In this document: positions 44,130-53,440 of the stretch, in pieces | Layout of the letters: each line of letters opens with the position of its first letter | Position numbering within the stretch: position 1 is the stretch's first letter | Origin: JAGMES01 sp023128035 | GTDB lineage: Bacteria > Bacillota > Halanaerobiia > DY22613 | Assembly: GCA_030627905.1 (NCBI GenBank) | Contig: DAOVRZ010000013.1 | Location: 6,775 to 70,774, forward strand | Length of the DNA: 64,000 bases | Direction of reading: 5' to 3' | Notes under the pieces: model-generated | What the model was told of the DNA's origin: nothing | What the model saw: only the letters and a program-made list of their open reading frames with translations | The model's database searches: none | Made by a program: the position numbers and the translations under genes

Positions 44130-45506
44130 GTGTCAATAATTAGTAATTTACTAGAGATTCCTTTGGATGATGAGTATATTCTTTTGATCAATACTTTAAA
44201 TGGAGCTGTTGATTTGATTAATCAACCTGGTTATCAAGTGATTCAGGATTGGAAATCGTTAGATCACCCAATTCTTACTGAGGAAACGAAGGATTTATAT
44301 AATTTTCTAAAGGAAAGAGGTTATTTGGCTACTCCTGAAGAAGAAGCGAGAATTAAAGAAGAATGGATGGTTCAATTTCGCCATTCTCTGATAGAAGCCC
44401 AAAAAAAATTGACTCCTATGTTTGTGATTACATATGATTGTAATTTCCGCTGCAAATATTGCTATGAGAAAACTTTATTAAAAAAAGGATCGAGCTGGAT
44501 GAATAAGGTTATGACTAAAGAACAGGTAGATAAAATTTATAATTACCTTGATGACATGTGCGCAAAGGAGGGGAAAGTGGTTGAAGAGATCAGTCTCTAT
44601 GGAGGTGAACCCTTACTTTTAGAAAATGAAGAAATTGTTCACTATATTTTGAAAGAAGGTCATCAAAGGGGAGTTTCATTTAATATCACTACAAATGGTT
44701 ATACATTAGATCATTACTCTGAAATATTAAAAGATTATCAAATTAAAGGCATTCAGGTAACAGTTGACGGACCTCTTGAAGTTCATGATAAATATCGCTA
44801 TACTAAGAGGGGCGAGGGGTCATATACAAAGATTATGAAGGGTATTGAAGCCGCTTCTGAGTATAGATTACCTATTCGGATACGTTCAAATGTTAGCATT
44901 GAAAGTTTATCTAATATCGATTTATTAATTGAAGATTTAAATAGTAGAGGGCTGACACACGAGAAGAATATTTTCTTTTATTTAGCACCTATCGCAGAGG
45001 GTATAGATTCAAAAGAGAGTAACTGTATGTCAGATATTTTTAGAGAAATTTGTTATAAATATGAAGATTTAGGGTTCTCTAAAAGTGTTATGGATCAAAT
45101 TTTAAATAGATTCAGTCAAATAGCTAAGGTATTTGAGACTGGTAAAATGTGGGCACCTAAGTTTATTAATTGTGAAGCAAGTGTTGGTAAATTGATTTTT
45201 GACCCTTATGATATGATTTATCCTTGTGGAATTTTGATTGGAGAAGAGCAATATGCTATTGGGCGCTATTTACCTGAGATAGAGTTTAATTCAACTTATA
45301 ATACATGGATCAATAGGACAATTGAAAACATAGAAAAATGCAGAGACTGTTCTGCTGCTGTATTATGTGGAGGAGGATGCCCTGTAGATCCATTGAAGAA
45401 GACCGGAGATTTGATGCAACCAAATTGTTCTTATATGGATATTTTAATAAAAACTTTCATTCCGTTCTTTTATAATAAATTTTTGAAACCAAAATTATTA
45501 AAATGA
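44130..45506 (+). CDS. Radical SAM/SPASM peptide maturase
   Basis: A 458-residue enzyme. Residues 1-95 form an N-terminal region (LLEIPLDDEYILLINTLNGA) that could act as a peptide-recognition part. The radical SAM cluster is CNFRCKYC (Cys104, 108, 111), followed by SLYGGEPLLLE and the barrel. The C-terminal SPASM region holds NCEASVGKLI, YPCGI, CRDCSAAVLCGGGC and PNCSY, ligands for auxiliary [4Fe-4S] clusters. Such enzymes put thioether or C-C crosslinks into short peptides. The start is GTG, preceded by AAAGGGG. It is the only undamaged one of the three such genes here. No exporter or protease adjoins it. Confidence 0.9.
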   Translation: MSIISNLLEIPLDDEYILLINTLNGAVDLINQPGYQVIQDWKSLDHPILTEETKDLYNFLKERGYLATPEEEARIKEEWMVQFRHSLIEAQKKLTPMFVITYDCNFRCKYCYEKTLLKKGSSWMNKVMTKEQVDKIYNYLDDMCAKEGKVVEEISLYGGEPLLLENEEIVHYILKEGHQRGVSFNITTNGYTLDHYSEILKDYQIKGIQVTVDGPLEVHDKYRYTKRGEGSYTKIMKGIEAASEYRLPIRIRSNVSIESLSNIDLLIEDLNSRGLTHEKNIFFYLAPIAEGIDSKESNCMSDIFREICYKYEDLGFSKSVMDQILNRFSQIAKVFETGKMWAPKFINCEASVGKLIFDPYDMIYPCGILIGEEQYAIGRYLPEIEFNSTYNTWINRTIENIEKCRDCSAAVLCGGGCPVDPLKKTGDLMQPNCSYMDILIKTFIPFFYNKFLKPKLLK

Positions 45507-45630
45507 TTCGACCACAAAAAGTATTTTAGTTGCACTTGCATACCATATAAAGTACTGATCCCGCCAATTCAGTATTTTATATGGTATGCAAGCTCTTGTG
45601 CGACTACTTTTTGTGGGGTAATCATTAAAA
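45498..45630. repeat. Large imperfect palindrome overlapping the maturase stop codon
   Basis: The left arm ATGATTCGACCACAAAAAGT and then GCATACCATATAAA pairs with TTTATATGGTATGC and ACTTTTTGTGGGGTAATCAT, about 50 bp each side. The TGA of the maturase gene lies in the left arm. The first 35 bases recur at 52225-52260 after another gene. It may be a non-autonomous palindromic element or a double-sided terminator. Confidence 0.8.
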
Positions 45631-45652
45631 TAACTAACTAGAATTAGCGATT

Positions 45653-45760
45653 CACACATTTATTTTAGAAATAACAAAATAAATGTGTCTAATGGATAGA
45701 CTTTCATCTTTAGGTTGTAATATCCTAAAAGAGAGAAGTCTATCATTTTTTTTATGTCCA
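45653..45760 (+). terminator. Two consecutive hairpins, the second with a T-tract
   Basis: First hairpin: ACACATTTATTTT / AAAATAAATGTGT. Second: GATAGACTT..TTTAGG / TCCTAAA..AAGTCTATC followed by ATTTTTTTT. They lie in a 376-base gap with no gene and insulate the dnaE promoter from the maturase gene. Confidence 0.65.
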
Positions 45761-45798
45761 AAAGTTAGGCAACAATAATAACCAAAAAATAATTTCAC

Positions 45799-45855
45799 AG
45801 AACTCTTGTTCTATTGACATTAATGTGTTAAACTATTAAACAGAACACTTGTTCT
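45799..45855 (+). promoter_or_regulatory. dnaE promoter flanked by two LexA-type SOS boxes
   Basis: GAACTCTTGTTC at 45800-45811 and GAACACTTGTTC at 45843-45854 both match the Gram-positive LexA/DinR box core GAAC-N4-GTTC. Between them lies TTGACA (45814-45819), with a candidate -10 TAAACA 17 bases on. LexA on both boxes would cover the promoter, so the dnaE genes downstream are predicted to be DNA-damage inducible. Confidence 0.8.
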
Positions 45856-45873
45856 AAACCAAACAAGGAGTTG

Positions 45874-46491
45874 ATGTTTAAAATGAGAAGAGAATTTTGC
45901 CATTTACATGTACACACAGAGTACAGTATGCGAGATGGATTATGTCGGTTTTTATCAACTAGCTCGAGATTTAAATATACCTATTGTAGCCACTGGTAAT
46001 GTGCATTACCTAAGACGTGAAGACGTTGAAGTTTATCAGGCTTTAAGGAAAATTCAGAAAATTTCGTCGAAGAATTACCCAAAGAAATTGAGAGAGGAGC
46101 ATTATCTAAAAAGCCCAGAAGAGATGTCAATTCTCTTTAGTGATTTGCCTGAAGCATTGAACAATAGCCAATGTATAGCGGTTTTCCATCAAATAAGGCA
46201 TTAGAACGATAGAGTGTGAGTTGAATATTATCATCCTTTTTTAAGAACAAATTATGCAGATTTCTTGTCAATTGGTAAATTATATTTTTGATAAATTGCA
46301 TAAAATTGCTGGATATAGTTTTAGTAAAGCTCAAGTATCGACTTTCACAGTATTTTAAAGAGATTAGGTATCATAATATCCAAATCTTGTCGAATGACAA
46401 AGAAGATAGTGGATTATTGGCAACTACCGACGGAGAGAAGATTTGGATAAATGTTTTGATTAGAAAAAAAATAGAGCATATGTTCAAATGA
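45874..46491 (+). pseudogene. dnaE: Shrunken dnaE duplicate
   Basis: After AAGGAG the sequence reads REFCHLHVHTEYSMRDGLCR, nearly the start of the intact dnaE (KFCHLHLHTEYSMLDGLCR). It jumps with a frame change to ARDLNIPIVATGNVHYLRRE and SPEEMSILFSDLPEALN, then jumps again to NYIFDKLHKIAGYSFSKA and RYHNIQILSNDKEDSG. Each block aligns in order with the intact gene that follows, with three large internal deletions, so it is a decayed tandem copy. It lies between the SOS-type promoter and the intact gene. Confidence 0.9.
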
Positions 46492-46513
46492 TAGAAAGGA
46501 AGGGGTATCAACA

Positions 46514-49500
46514 ATGGAAAAGAAATTTTGCCATTTGCATCTACACACAGAATACAGTATGCTTGATGGATTATGTCGAGTAGAAAATTTATTTGATGAA
46601 GTGGATAAACATGGAATGAAAGCTATTGCAATTACTGACCATCATAATGTGAGTGGAGCGGTGACATTTTACAAACTTGCCAGAAAATATCAAGTTAAAC
46701 CCATTATTGGTGCAGAACTTAATTTAGAAGCCATTTTACCAGAAGAATCAAAAGATCACTATCATCTCACAGTTTTGGCTAAAGATAATCAAGGTTATAC
46801 TAATATTTTAAAACTAATCACAAAATCTAATTTAACTAATCAAAGTCTAGTAAAATTCTCGATGCTGGAAACCTATAAGCAGGGTTTGATTGTTTTAAGT
46901 GGTTGTAAAAGAAGTGAACTGGATGAGTGGATTATGAAGGATTATAAAAAGGCTAGAAAAATCGTTTTAGAGTATCGCAATTTACTGGGCCAGAATAATT
47001 ATTATATAGAACTTCAACGCCTTGGTCTACCAGGTGAAGAGGAGTTAATTCAAAGAAAGATTAAGTTGGCGGATGAATTGAATATTCCTATTGTGGCGAC
47101 AGGAAATGTACATTATTTGACCAGAGAAGATGCTAAAGCACATCAGGTCTTAAATGGGATTCAGATGCTTTCCTCTGAAAGGAATCATTCACGTAAATTA
47201 AGAGAGGATTATTATTTAAAAAGTTCAGAGGAGATGGAAATTCTCTTTAAAGATTTCCCAGAAGCTTTAACCAATACATTACATATTGCTGAACGTTGCA
47301 ATCTTTATTTTGACTTAGAACAACTTTATTTCCCCAAATATAAAGTACCTGATAGTTATACACAAGAGTCCTATCTTCGCGAGCTTACATATAAAGGGTT
47401 ACAGAAACGGTATAGAAGTATTTCATCAAAGGTTAAAAAACGGGTTGAATATGAGTTGGATGTTATTAATCAAATGGGGTATGCAGGGTATTTTCTGATC
47501 ATGTGGGATATTGTAGATTATGCTCGTGAACAAGGAATTTTAACCGCTGGAAGAGGTAGTGCTGTAAGCAGTATGATCTGTTATCTTTTAGGGATTACCC
47601 ATGTTGATCCGATTGAGTATGATCTATATTTTGAAAGATTTTTGAATCCAGAGCGGGTATCAATGCCTGATATTGACTTAGATATTGATCATATTGGTAG
47701 GAAAAGGATTCTCCAATATATTGCCAAAAAATATGGTAATGAAAATATGGCACATCTGGCGGCTTTTAGTACTCTAGCAATCCGAGCGGTGGTAAGAGAT
47801 GTTGCTAGAGTCCAAGGATGGCCTGAAGAGAGATTAACCCCTCTGACTAGATTTATTGCCCATCAGAATATCCATGAGATTGAATCTCCGACAAATAGTA
47901 GGGAATTTAAGCAGACTTACTATCGCAATGCTGCATTTCGGAGCTTGATCAATACTGCTCGGAAGTTAGATGGATTACCACGGCATTTTACTCAGCATTC
48001 TGCAGGAGTGGTTATTTCCCCTGATTCTTTGACAAACTATACAGCTTTACAGTATTCTCAGGATGGAGAAGTGATTACCCAGTTTGATATGCGAGCTATT
48101 GAAGATTTGGGATTGTTGAAGATTGATTTACTAGGAATTCGTTTTCTGTCAGCGGTTAGACTTACTTTAAAATTTATCAAAGATATTCATGGAATAAATT
48201 TAACTATGGAACAAATTCCTCTAAATGATCCCAAAATCTTTCATTTGATCCAAAAAGGAGATACAATTGGTTGTTTTCAATTAGAAAGTGGTGGTTGTCG
48301 TAAACTTTTACAACAGTTGAAACCATCTACTCTAAAAGATATTATGTTTGCTACATCATTATATCGCCCTGGCCCAATTGAAGGTGGTATGATGCAGAGT
48401 TTTGTTGCTCGTCTCCATGGGGAAGAAGAGATTGAATATCCTCATCCAAGTTTGGAAGATCTTTTGAAAGATACTTATGGGGTGGTACTTTTCCAGGAAC
48501 AGGTGATGTTAATTGCTCGAAATTTAGCAGGTTTTACTTTAGGAGAAGCGGATATTTTAAGAAAAGCTATTTCGAAAAAAAATTCATTATTGTTAGCAGA
48601 ACAAAAAAATAAATTTGTAAAAGGAGTTATAGATCGAGGTTTATCAAGAGCTGAAGCAAATTATATTTTTGATAAATTGTATAAGTTCGCTGGATACGGG
48701 TTCTGTAGAGCACATGCTGCGGCGTATGCTCATATTGCCTATATTACAGCTTATCTTAAAGCACATTATCCAGTGGAATATTTAACATCTTTAATGAATG
48801 TTAACATTGATTATGATTTTAGAATTCGTCAATACTTGAACCAGACTAGATATCGAAATATCCATATATTGCCACCTGATATTAATGATAGTAAGCTTTT
48901 GTCAACTACTGATGGTAAGAAGATTCGTATGGGATTTTTAATGATAAAGGGGTTTGGTCGCAAGGCAGCAGAAGAACTGATTCGTGAGCGAAAAAAAGGA
49001 AGTTTTCATTCTCTTAGTGATTTTTGCAAACGAGTTGATTTAGGTGTTATTCATCTTGCAATATTGGAAAGTTTAATAAAAGCTGGGGCATTTGATACTT
49101 TGGGCCAGCGTGTTCGTCTTCTCTGGAGTGTAACGAAAATATTTAAAGAAGTAAAAGAGAATCGAGTAGTTTCTGGTCAATTACGTTGCTTACCACAAAA
49201 AACGAAAGTATCGGTTTTTAATTCTCAAATGCCTGAGTTGGATTTGGAAGATGTATTACGATGGGAGATGGAAACGATGGGGCATCCAATAAGTGGGCAT
49301 CCGTTAGCGGTTTTAAAGCTAGATCAGAAGAATCTAATTACAATTACTCAAGTACCTGATGTAGAGGAGGGGATGATTTGGGTAGCTGGAGAGATAACAG
49401 CGATTCGTTTTCGCTGGACAAAACGTGGGAATATGATCAGCTTTTTCACATTAGAAGATATGACAGGGACGATAGAGGTAACCATTTCTGATCCTGGAGT

Positions 49501-49621
49501 TACAAAATATAAGAGATATCTTCATTCAGGTAATCTTGTTTTAATAAGAGCTAGATTAGAAAAAGAAATGGAAATTTGCAATCTGTTGGGAGAAGAGATT
49601 ATTCCATTGCAGAATAGTTGA
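46514..49621 (+). CDS. dnaE: DNA polymerase III alpha subunit (DnaE type)
   Basis: A 1035-residue C-family DNA polymerase. It has an N-terminal PHP domain (FCHLHLHTEYSMLDGLCRV, AITDHHNVSGA) and palm motifs with catalytic Asp (GRGSAVSS, MPDIDLDIDH). A polymerase core follows (LYRPGPIEGGMM, YGVVLFQEQVM, FAGYGFCRAHAAAYAH), then HhH and a C-terminal OB domain (MIWVAGEITAIRFRWTKRGN). It is shorter than typical DnaE1 (1100-1160), mainly at the C-terminus. Together with the SOS-type promoter this suggests a damage-induced, possibly error-prone DnaE, as with ImuC/DnaE2, though no imuB is nearby. Confidence 0.94.
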   Translation: MEKKFCHLHLHTEYSMLDGLCRVENLFDEVDKHGMKAIAITDHHNVSGAVTFYKLARKYQVKPIIGAELNLEAILPEESKDHYHLTVLAKDNQGYTNILKLITKSNLTNQSLVKFSMLETYKQGLIVLSGCKRSELDEWIMKDYKKARKIVLEYRNLLGQNNYYIELQRLGLPGEEELIQRKIKLADELNIPIVATGNVHYLTREDAKAHQVLNGIQMLSSERNHSRKLREDYYLKSSEEMEILFKDFPEALTNTLHIAERCNLYFDLEQLYFPKYKVPDSYTQESYLRELTYKGLQKRYRSISSKVKKRVEYELDVINQMGYAGYFLIMWDIVDYAREQGILTAGRGSAVSSMICYLLGITHVDPIEYDLYFERFLNPERVSMPDIDLDIDHIGRKRILQYIAKKYGNENMAHLAAFSTLAIRAVVRDVARVQGWPEERLTPLTRFIAHQNIHEIESPTNSREFKQTYYRNAAFRSLINTARKLDGLPRHFTQHSAGVVISPDSLTNYTALQYSQDGEVITQFDMRAIEDLGLLKIDLLGIRFLSAVRLTLKFIKDIHGINLTMEQIPLNDPKIFHLIQKGDTIGCFQLESGGCRKLLQQLKPSTLKDIMFATSLYRPGPIEGGMMQSFVARLHGEEEIEYPHPSLEDLLKDTYGVVLFQEQVMLIARNLAGFTLGEADILRKAISKKNSLLLAEQKNKFVKGVIDRGLSRAEANYIFDKLYKFAGYGFCRAHAAAYAHIAYITAYLKAHYPVEYLTSLMNVNIDYDFRIRQYLNQTRYRNIHILPPDINDSKLLSTTDGKKIRMGFLMIKGFGRKAAEELIRERKKGSFHSLSDFCKRVDLGVIHLAILESLIKAGAFDTLGQRVRLLWSVTKIFKEVKENRVVSGQLRCLPQKTKVSVFNSQMPELDLEDVLRWEMETMGHPISGHPLAVLKLDQKNLITITQVPDVEEGMIWVAGEITAIRFRWTKRGNMISFFTLEDMTGTIEVTISDPGVTKYKRYLHSGNLVLIRARLEKEMEICNLLGEEIIPLQNS

Positions 49622-49702
49622 TAAAAATGAAGGGAAATTCATACAAATGTCGAATATAGATTGATAATTAAATTTGTGTTTGATAGAGAGGATGACCCTT
49701 TT

Positions 49703-51505
49703 ATGAAAAAATATCGGAAACTCTTACCATTTATATTATTCAGTACATGGTTTACTTATTTAACACTATTTGTTCCATTACAAAAGCCTATTTTTGTTGT
49801 TAGTTTTATAATAGTAAGTAGTACCATCATTTATGGGGTCTTCTATTATTTTTGGATCTATTCAACAGAACTTATTAGAGGAAAAGTTCGCATTCGGCGG
49901 AAGTCTCTAAAAGATTTAGAAGTATTAAATCGTCTTTTAGAATTGATCCATGAGGAACGAGACTTTAAAGAGGTTTTACAAAGTATTATGAAAGAGGCAT
50001 TTCGAGTGATTCCTGGAGCAGAAAGCAGTAGTATGTTTATTTATAATTCCAAACGTGGTGTATATGAGTTTCAATCTGCTTGTTCAGTGATATATGAATA
50101 TTTTAAAGATGTCTGTTTGACTATAGAAGAAGTGGAAGCGAAATTTCGTAATAGAAAAGGTCCATTTATTGATAATCTGGTGAGTCAATCAAATAGTTGT
50201 TATCGTGAAGAGATCAAAAAAAAATTCAAATCTTATGGAGTTCCTGCAGCCATTCTATATATTCCTATCTGGATTGAGGGACAATTGAAAGGTTATATTA
50301 CTTTAGATAATTGGAAAGATAGTAAAGCCTTTAATCACTGGGATATTGTAAAAATTGAACAAATTTTACCTCAATTAAAGTTGGCTTTTTATAGAGCACA
50401 AAGGACCGCTCAATTAGCTGATTATAAATATAAATTAAAACAACTCTATCATATTGGTCAGGAATTAGCAACAATTGATAATTCAGAAGAATTAATCAGT
50501 AAAGTTATAACTTCCATTTATAAAATATTAAAATATGAAAATGTTAATATTTTTCTTCTTCAGGATAATAAATTGATCTTTAAAAATGGATATATTTCAA
50601 TTAAAAGTTCTCATGAATCGAATTACATTGAATTTCCAGATATTACTTTGGATGAAGGAATTTGTGGTTGGGTTGTTCTGCATGGAGAGCCCTTAATAGT
50701 ATCGAATGTAAAAGAAGATCCTCGTTATATTAAGATGTGTGAGAAGATTAATTCGCAAATGGCAGTTCCAATAAAATTAGGGAATAAGATTTTTGGAGTT
50801 TTAAATTTAGAAAGTTATCGGTTGGATGGTTTTACTTATGAAGATCAGGAATTAATGATGACGATAACAAGCCAATTGGGGATTGTCTTAAGTAATGCAA
50901 AATATCAGAATGATTTAAAGAAAGCTTTACTTCAGATTATTATGGCTTTAGCAAAATCTATCGAAACGAAAGATAATGTTACTGGTGGGCACTGTGAGCG
51001 GATGGAGAGATATTCTTTAGAAATTGGTAAATATTTAAAATTTAATTCGCGTCGTTTAGAAAAATTACGTCGGGCAGCTATTCTTCATGATGTTGGTAAA
51101 GTTGGTATTCCAGTTAGTATTTTAGAAAAACCCGAAAAACTGACAGAAGAAGAATTTAAAATTATGCAGGAACATCCTACATATGGCGCGAACATATTAC
51201 GAGAGGTGGATTTTCTAAGAGAGGTAGCCAATATCGTAGAACAGCATCATGAACGGGTAGATGGTCAAGGGTATCCCTTTGGATTACAAGGAGATGATAT
51301 TTTTTTAGAAGCCCGGATTATTGCAGTAGTTGATGTTTATGATGCCATGACTTCTGACCGACCATATCGTCATGGCTTTTCTAGTGAAAAAGCGATGGAA
51401 GAACTTTTGAAATATCAGGGTAAACAATTTGATCCCCAGATTGTTGATATTTTTATCAAACTTTTTATAAAAAATGAAAATAAAAATTTGGAGGGAAAAT
51501 TATGA
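49703..51505 (+). CDS. Membrane HD-GYP phosphodiesterase with two GAF domains
   Basis: A protein of about 600 residues. Two N-terminal membrane helices (residues about 8-55) are followed by GAF domain 1 (about 80-235), GAF domain 2 (about 255-410; GICGWVVLHGEPLIVSNVKE) and a C-terminal HD-GYP domain. That domain carries HDVGKVGIP, HPTYGANIL, EQHHERVDGQGYP and DVYDAMTSDRPYR. HD-GYP proteins hydrolyse cyclic di-GMP. I prefer ATG 49703 over TTG 49661. It overlaps the next TPR gene by four bases (ATGA), suggesting a signalling pair. Confidence 0.93.
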   Translation: MKKYRKLLPFILFSTWFTYLTLFVPLQKPIFVVSFIIVSSTIIYGVFYYFWIYSTELIRGKVRIRRKSLKDLEVLNRLLELIHEERDFKEVLQSIMKEAFRVIPGAESSSMFIYNSKRGVYEFQSACSVIYEYFKDVCLTIEEVEAKFRNRKGPFIDNLVSQSNSCYREEIKKKFKSYGVPAAILYIPIWIEGQLKGYITLDNWKDSKAFNHWDIVKIEQILPQLKLAFYRAQRTAQLADYKYKLKQLYHIGQELATIDNSEELISKVITSIYKILKYENVNIFLLQDNKLIFKNGYISIKSSHESNYIEFPDITLDEGICGWVVLHGEPLIVSNVKEDPRYIKMCEKINSQMAVPIKLGNKIFGVLNLESYRLDGFTYEDQELMMTITSQLGIVLSNAKYQNDLKKALLQIIMALAKSIETKDNVTGGHCERMERYSLEIGKYLKFNSRRLEKLRRAAILHDVGKVGIPVSILEKPEKLTEEEFKIMQEHPTYGANILREVDFLREVANIVEQHHERVDGQGYPFGLQGDDIFLEARIIAVVDVYDAMTSDRPYRHGFSSEKAMEELLKYQGKQFDPQIVDIFIKLFIKNENKNLEGKL

Positions 51506-52224
51506 GAAAATCTTTTTTGGTCATTTCAATCATGTTACTTTTAGTTTTTAGTTTCCAGGCTTTAGCTAACGAGAGTTACCAACAAGGTATTGAATCATTT
51601 AACAATAGAGATTATAAGGAGGCAATAGAAGCATTTCATAAAGCTTATCCTAAGATGAATGATAGCCATTATCTAAATTATATGATGGGACTTACATATT
51701 ATCGAATGAAAGACTATCAAGGTGCTGTGAAGTATTTTGAAGAAGCAAAACAGCTTTCTCCTACGAATTTTAAAACATTGGTTAATCTTAGTAGATCTTA
51801 TCTATATATTAATGATTGGGAGAATTGTTTGATTACTTTAAAAGACGCTGAAACTGTGAATAATCAGAGCTCTGAACTTTATAATGTATGGGGACTTTAT
51901 TATATGAATCAAGGCATGATTCAGGAATCGGTAGATTATTTTAGTAAATCTTCTAATTTAGATCCTGAAAATGTATTTGCTTTGAATAATTTAGGATATG
52001 CTTACTTAAAGTTGGGTAAATACAAAGAAGCCAGCACAGAGTTAAGTAAAATAGTTGATTTAAATCCATCTTATTCTTATATGTATAATAATTTAGGAAT
52101 AGCTTATGAAAATTGTGGAGAATTAGATAAAGCGATTGAAGCTTTTAATAAAGCTTTAGACGTGAATTCGAATTATTCTAAAGCTAAGCAGAATTTGGAG
52201 AGAGTATTGAAAAAAAGATATTAA
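51502..52224 (+). CDS. Periplasmic TPR-repeat protein
   Basis: A 240-residue protein with a signal peptide (ending SFQALA, no lipobox Cys) and about six TPR units, e.g. YYRMKDYQGAVKYFEEAKQL and LNNLGYAYLKLGKYKEASTE. It is probably periplasmic, serving protein contacts. Its ATG overlaps the stop of the HD-GYP gene. After its stop comes a second copy of the ATGATTCGACCACAAAAAGT sequence. Confidence 0.88.
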   Translation: MRKSFLVISIMLLLVFSFQALANESYQQGIESFNNRDYKEAIEAFHKAYPKMNDSHYLNYMMGLTYYRMKDYQGAVKYFEEAKQLSPTNFKTLVNLSRSYLYINDWENCLITLKDAETVNNQSSELYNVWGLYYMNQGMIQESVDYFSKSSNLDPENVFALNNLGYAYLKLGKYKEASTELSKIVDLNPSYSYMYNNLGIAYENCGELDKAIEAFNKALDVNSNYSKAKQNLERVLKKRY

Positions 52225-52310
52225 ATGATTCGACCACAAAAAGTATTTTAGTTACACTCGCCTGCTATATTATTAATGAAACCGTCTCCTCATTAATATA
52301 CATAACCGGT
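52224..52310. repeat. Partial copy of the palindromic element plus hairpin
   Basis: The first 35 bases (ATGATTCGACCACAAAAAGT onward) match the left arm of the 45498-45630 palindrome. The right arm is absent and replaced by ATTAATGAAACCGTCTCCTC, whose ends pair (ATTAATGA/TCATTAAT). It starts right after the stop of the TPR gene. The next 150 bases contain no gene. Confidence 0.65.
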
Positions 52311-52458
52311 ATTGATAAATAGTTTTTTTTGAAGTTGACCTAATTTTAAGGTCAACTTTTATTTTCCAAAACTTTTAGTATAAATGAAGGAATTTACCAG
52401 ATAATATCGAATACTGATGTAAAGGCAAATTTGATTTTTAAGAAGTGGGGGGATTTAA

Positions 52459-53172
52459 ATGGATCGATTTAAAAACACACCGTCGCCTATCAACGATTCC
52501 TTATATGCAAGAGATAATGAGGAAAATGTGATGCTTCCAAAATCAATGATCTTGGAATTAGTTCATGAAGTAAGGAATCCCCTGACTTTAATAAAAAGTA
52601 CTGTGCAGTTAGCCAAGTTGAAAAAGAAACCAATTGACTTGGAACATGGGGAGAATATTTTAAAAGAGGTGGATCGGATTACACGTATTTTAGAAGAGTT
52701 TGTAACTTTAGCTCGCTCAGAAAAATATCAGGAAAGAATTAATTTGAATCAGCTCTTAAAAGAAATATCACAGTTGATGGAGGGGGAAGCTAGATTAAAC
52801 AGTATCGTTTTAGATAATCAACTTAGTTCTGAGGAAATTTTGGTTCTAGGCCATAGAGATCAATTTAAGCAAGTTTTAATAAACCTTTCAAGAAATAGTA
52901 TGGATGCAATGGAGAATGGTGGGATTTTAACTTACAGTCTGTGTAAAGCCAGCGATGAAATTGCTGAGATTCAGATTCGGGATACAGGCACTGGAATAAA
53001 ACCAGAAATTATTGATAGTATTTTTGAACCTTATTTTACAACCAAAGAAAAAGGAACAGGACTTGGGTTGGCGATCTCCAAGAGAATAATACAGGGACAT
53101 TCTGGTGAGATTACTGTTGAGAATAATGCTGATGGAGGTTGTAAATTTCATATCATTTTCCCTTTAGCTTGA
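52459..53172 (+). CDS. Orphan soluble sensor histidine kinase
   Basis: A 237-residue kinase without sensor or membrane parts: a short N-terminus, HisKA with HEVRNPLTLIKS (His about residue 35), and HATPase with N box (LINLSRNSMDAME), G1 (DTGTGIKPE) and G2 (TKEKGTGLGLAIS). The layout is like the minimal NtrB/KinE-type kinases that feed phosphorelays, such as sporulation initiation in Bacillota. No response regulator is adjacent. GGGGGG-rich sequence precedes its ATG. Confidence 0.92.
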   Translation: MDRFKNTPSPINDSLYARDNEENVMLPKSMILELVHEVRNPLTLIKSTVQLAKLKKKPIDLEHGENILKEVDRITRILEEFVTLARSEKYQERINLNQLLKEISQLMEGEARLNSIVLDNQLSSEEILVLGHRDQFKQVLINLSRNSMDAMENGGILTYSLCKASDEIAEIQIRDTGTGIKPEIIDSIFEPYFTTKEKGTGLGLAISKRIIQGHSGEITVENNADGGCKFHIIFPLA

Positions 53173-53231
53173 CAGTTGTCACTATATTAATTTATATAAG
53201 TCGTGCTGATTTATTAATAATGAAGTTATCA

Positions 53232-53351
53232 GAGTGAACTCGTCCAGCTAAAGCTGAACATTGGGGCTTCAGTAGGGGATTCTACCCCCACTGAAGATTA
53301 AAAATAATTCCCACCATTTTTAGAAGTGAGGGTCTTAACTCAAAAGATAAA
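53232..53351 (+). repeat. Structured repeat element, type 2, copy E
   Basis: GAGTGAACTCGTCCAGC, the CTTCAGTAGGGG/CCCCCACTGAAG stem and CCCACCATTTTTAG/AAGTGAGGGTC, ending CTCAAAAGATAAAA. Over 110 bases it agrees almost base for base with copies D and F. Confidence 0.8.
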
Positions 53352-53440
53352 AAATAAAAAAGAGGTTTTTTCTAACTTACAACGAAGTCATAGAATATAA
53401 TAGTAGGATATATGAATAATTTGCAAAGGAAGTTGATTCA

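Noticed and set aside
5503..49660. Several TGTCGAA/TTCGACA sequences (e.g. near 5503, 25463, 30243, 49649) as Spo0A boxes
   Set aside because: In 64 kb of this base composition about seven chance matches are expected, and the sites show no consistent spacing to promoters.
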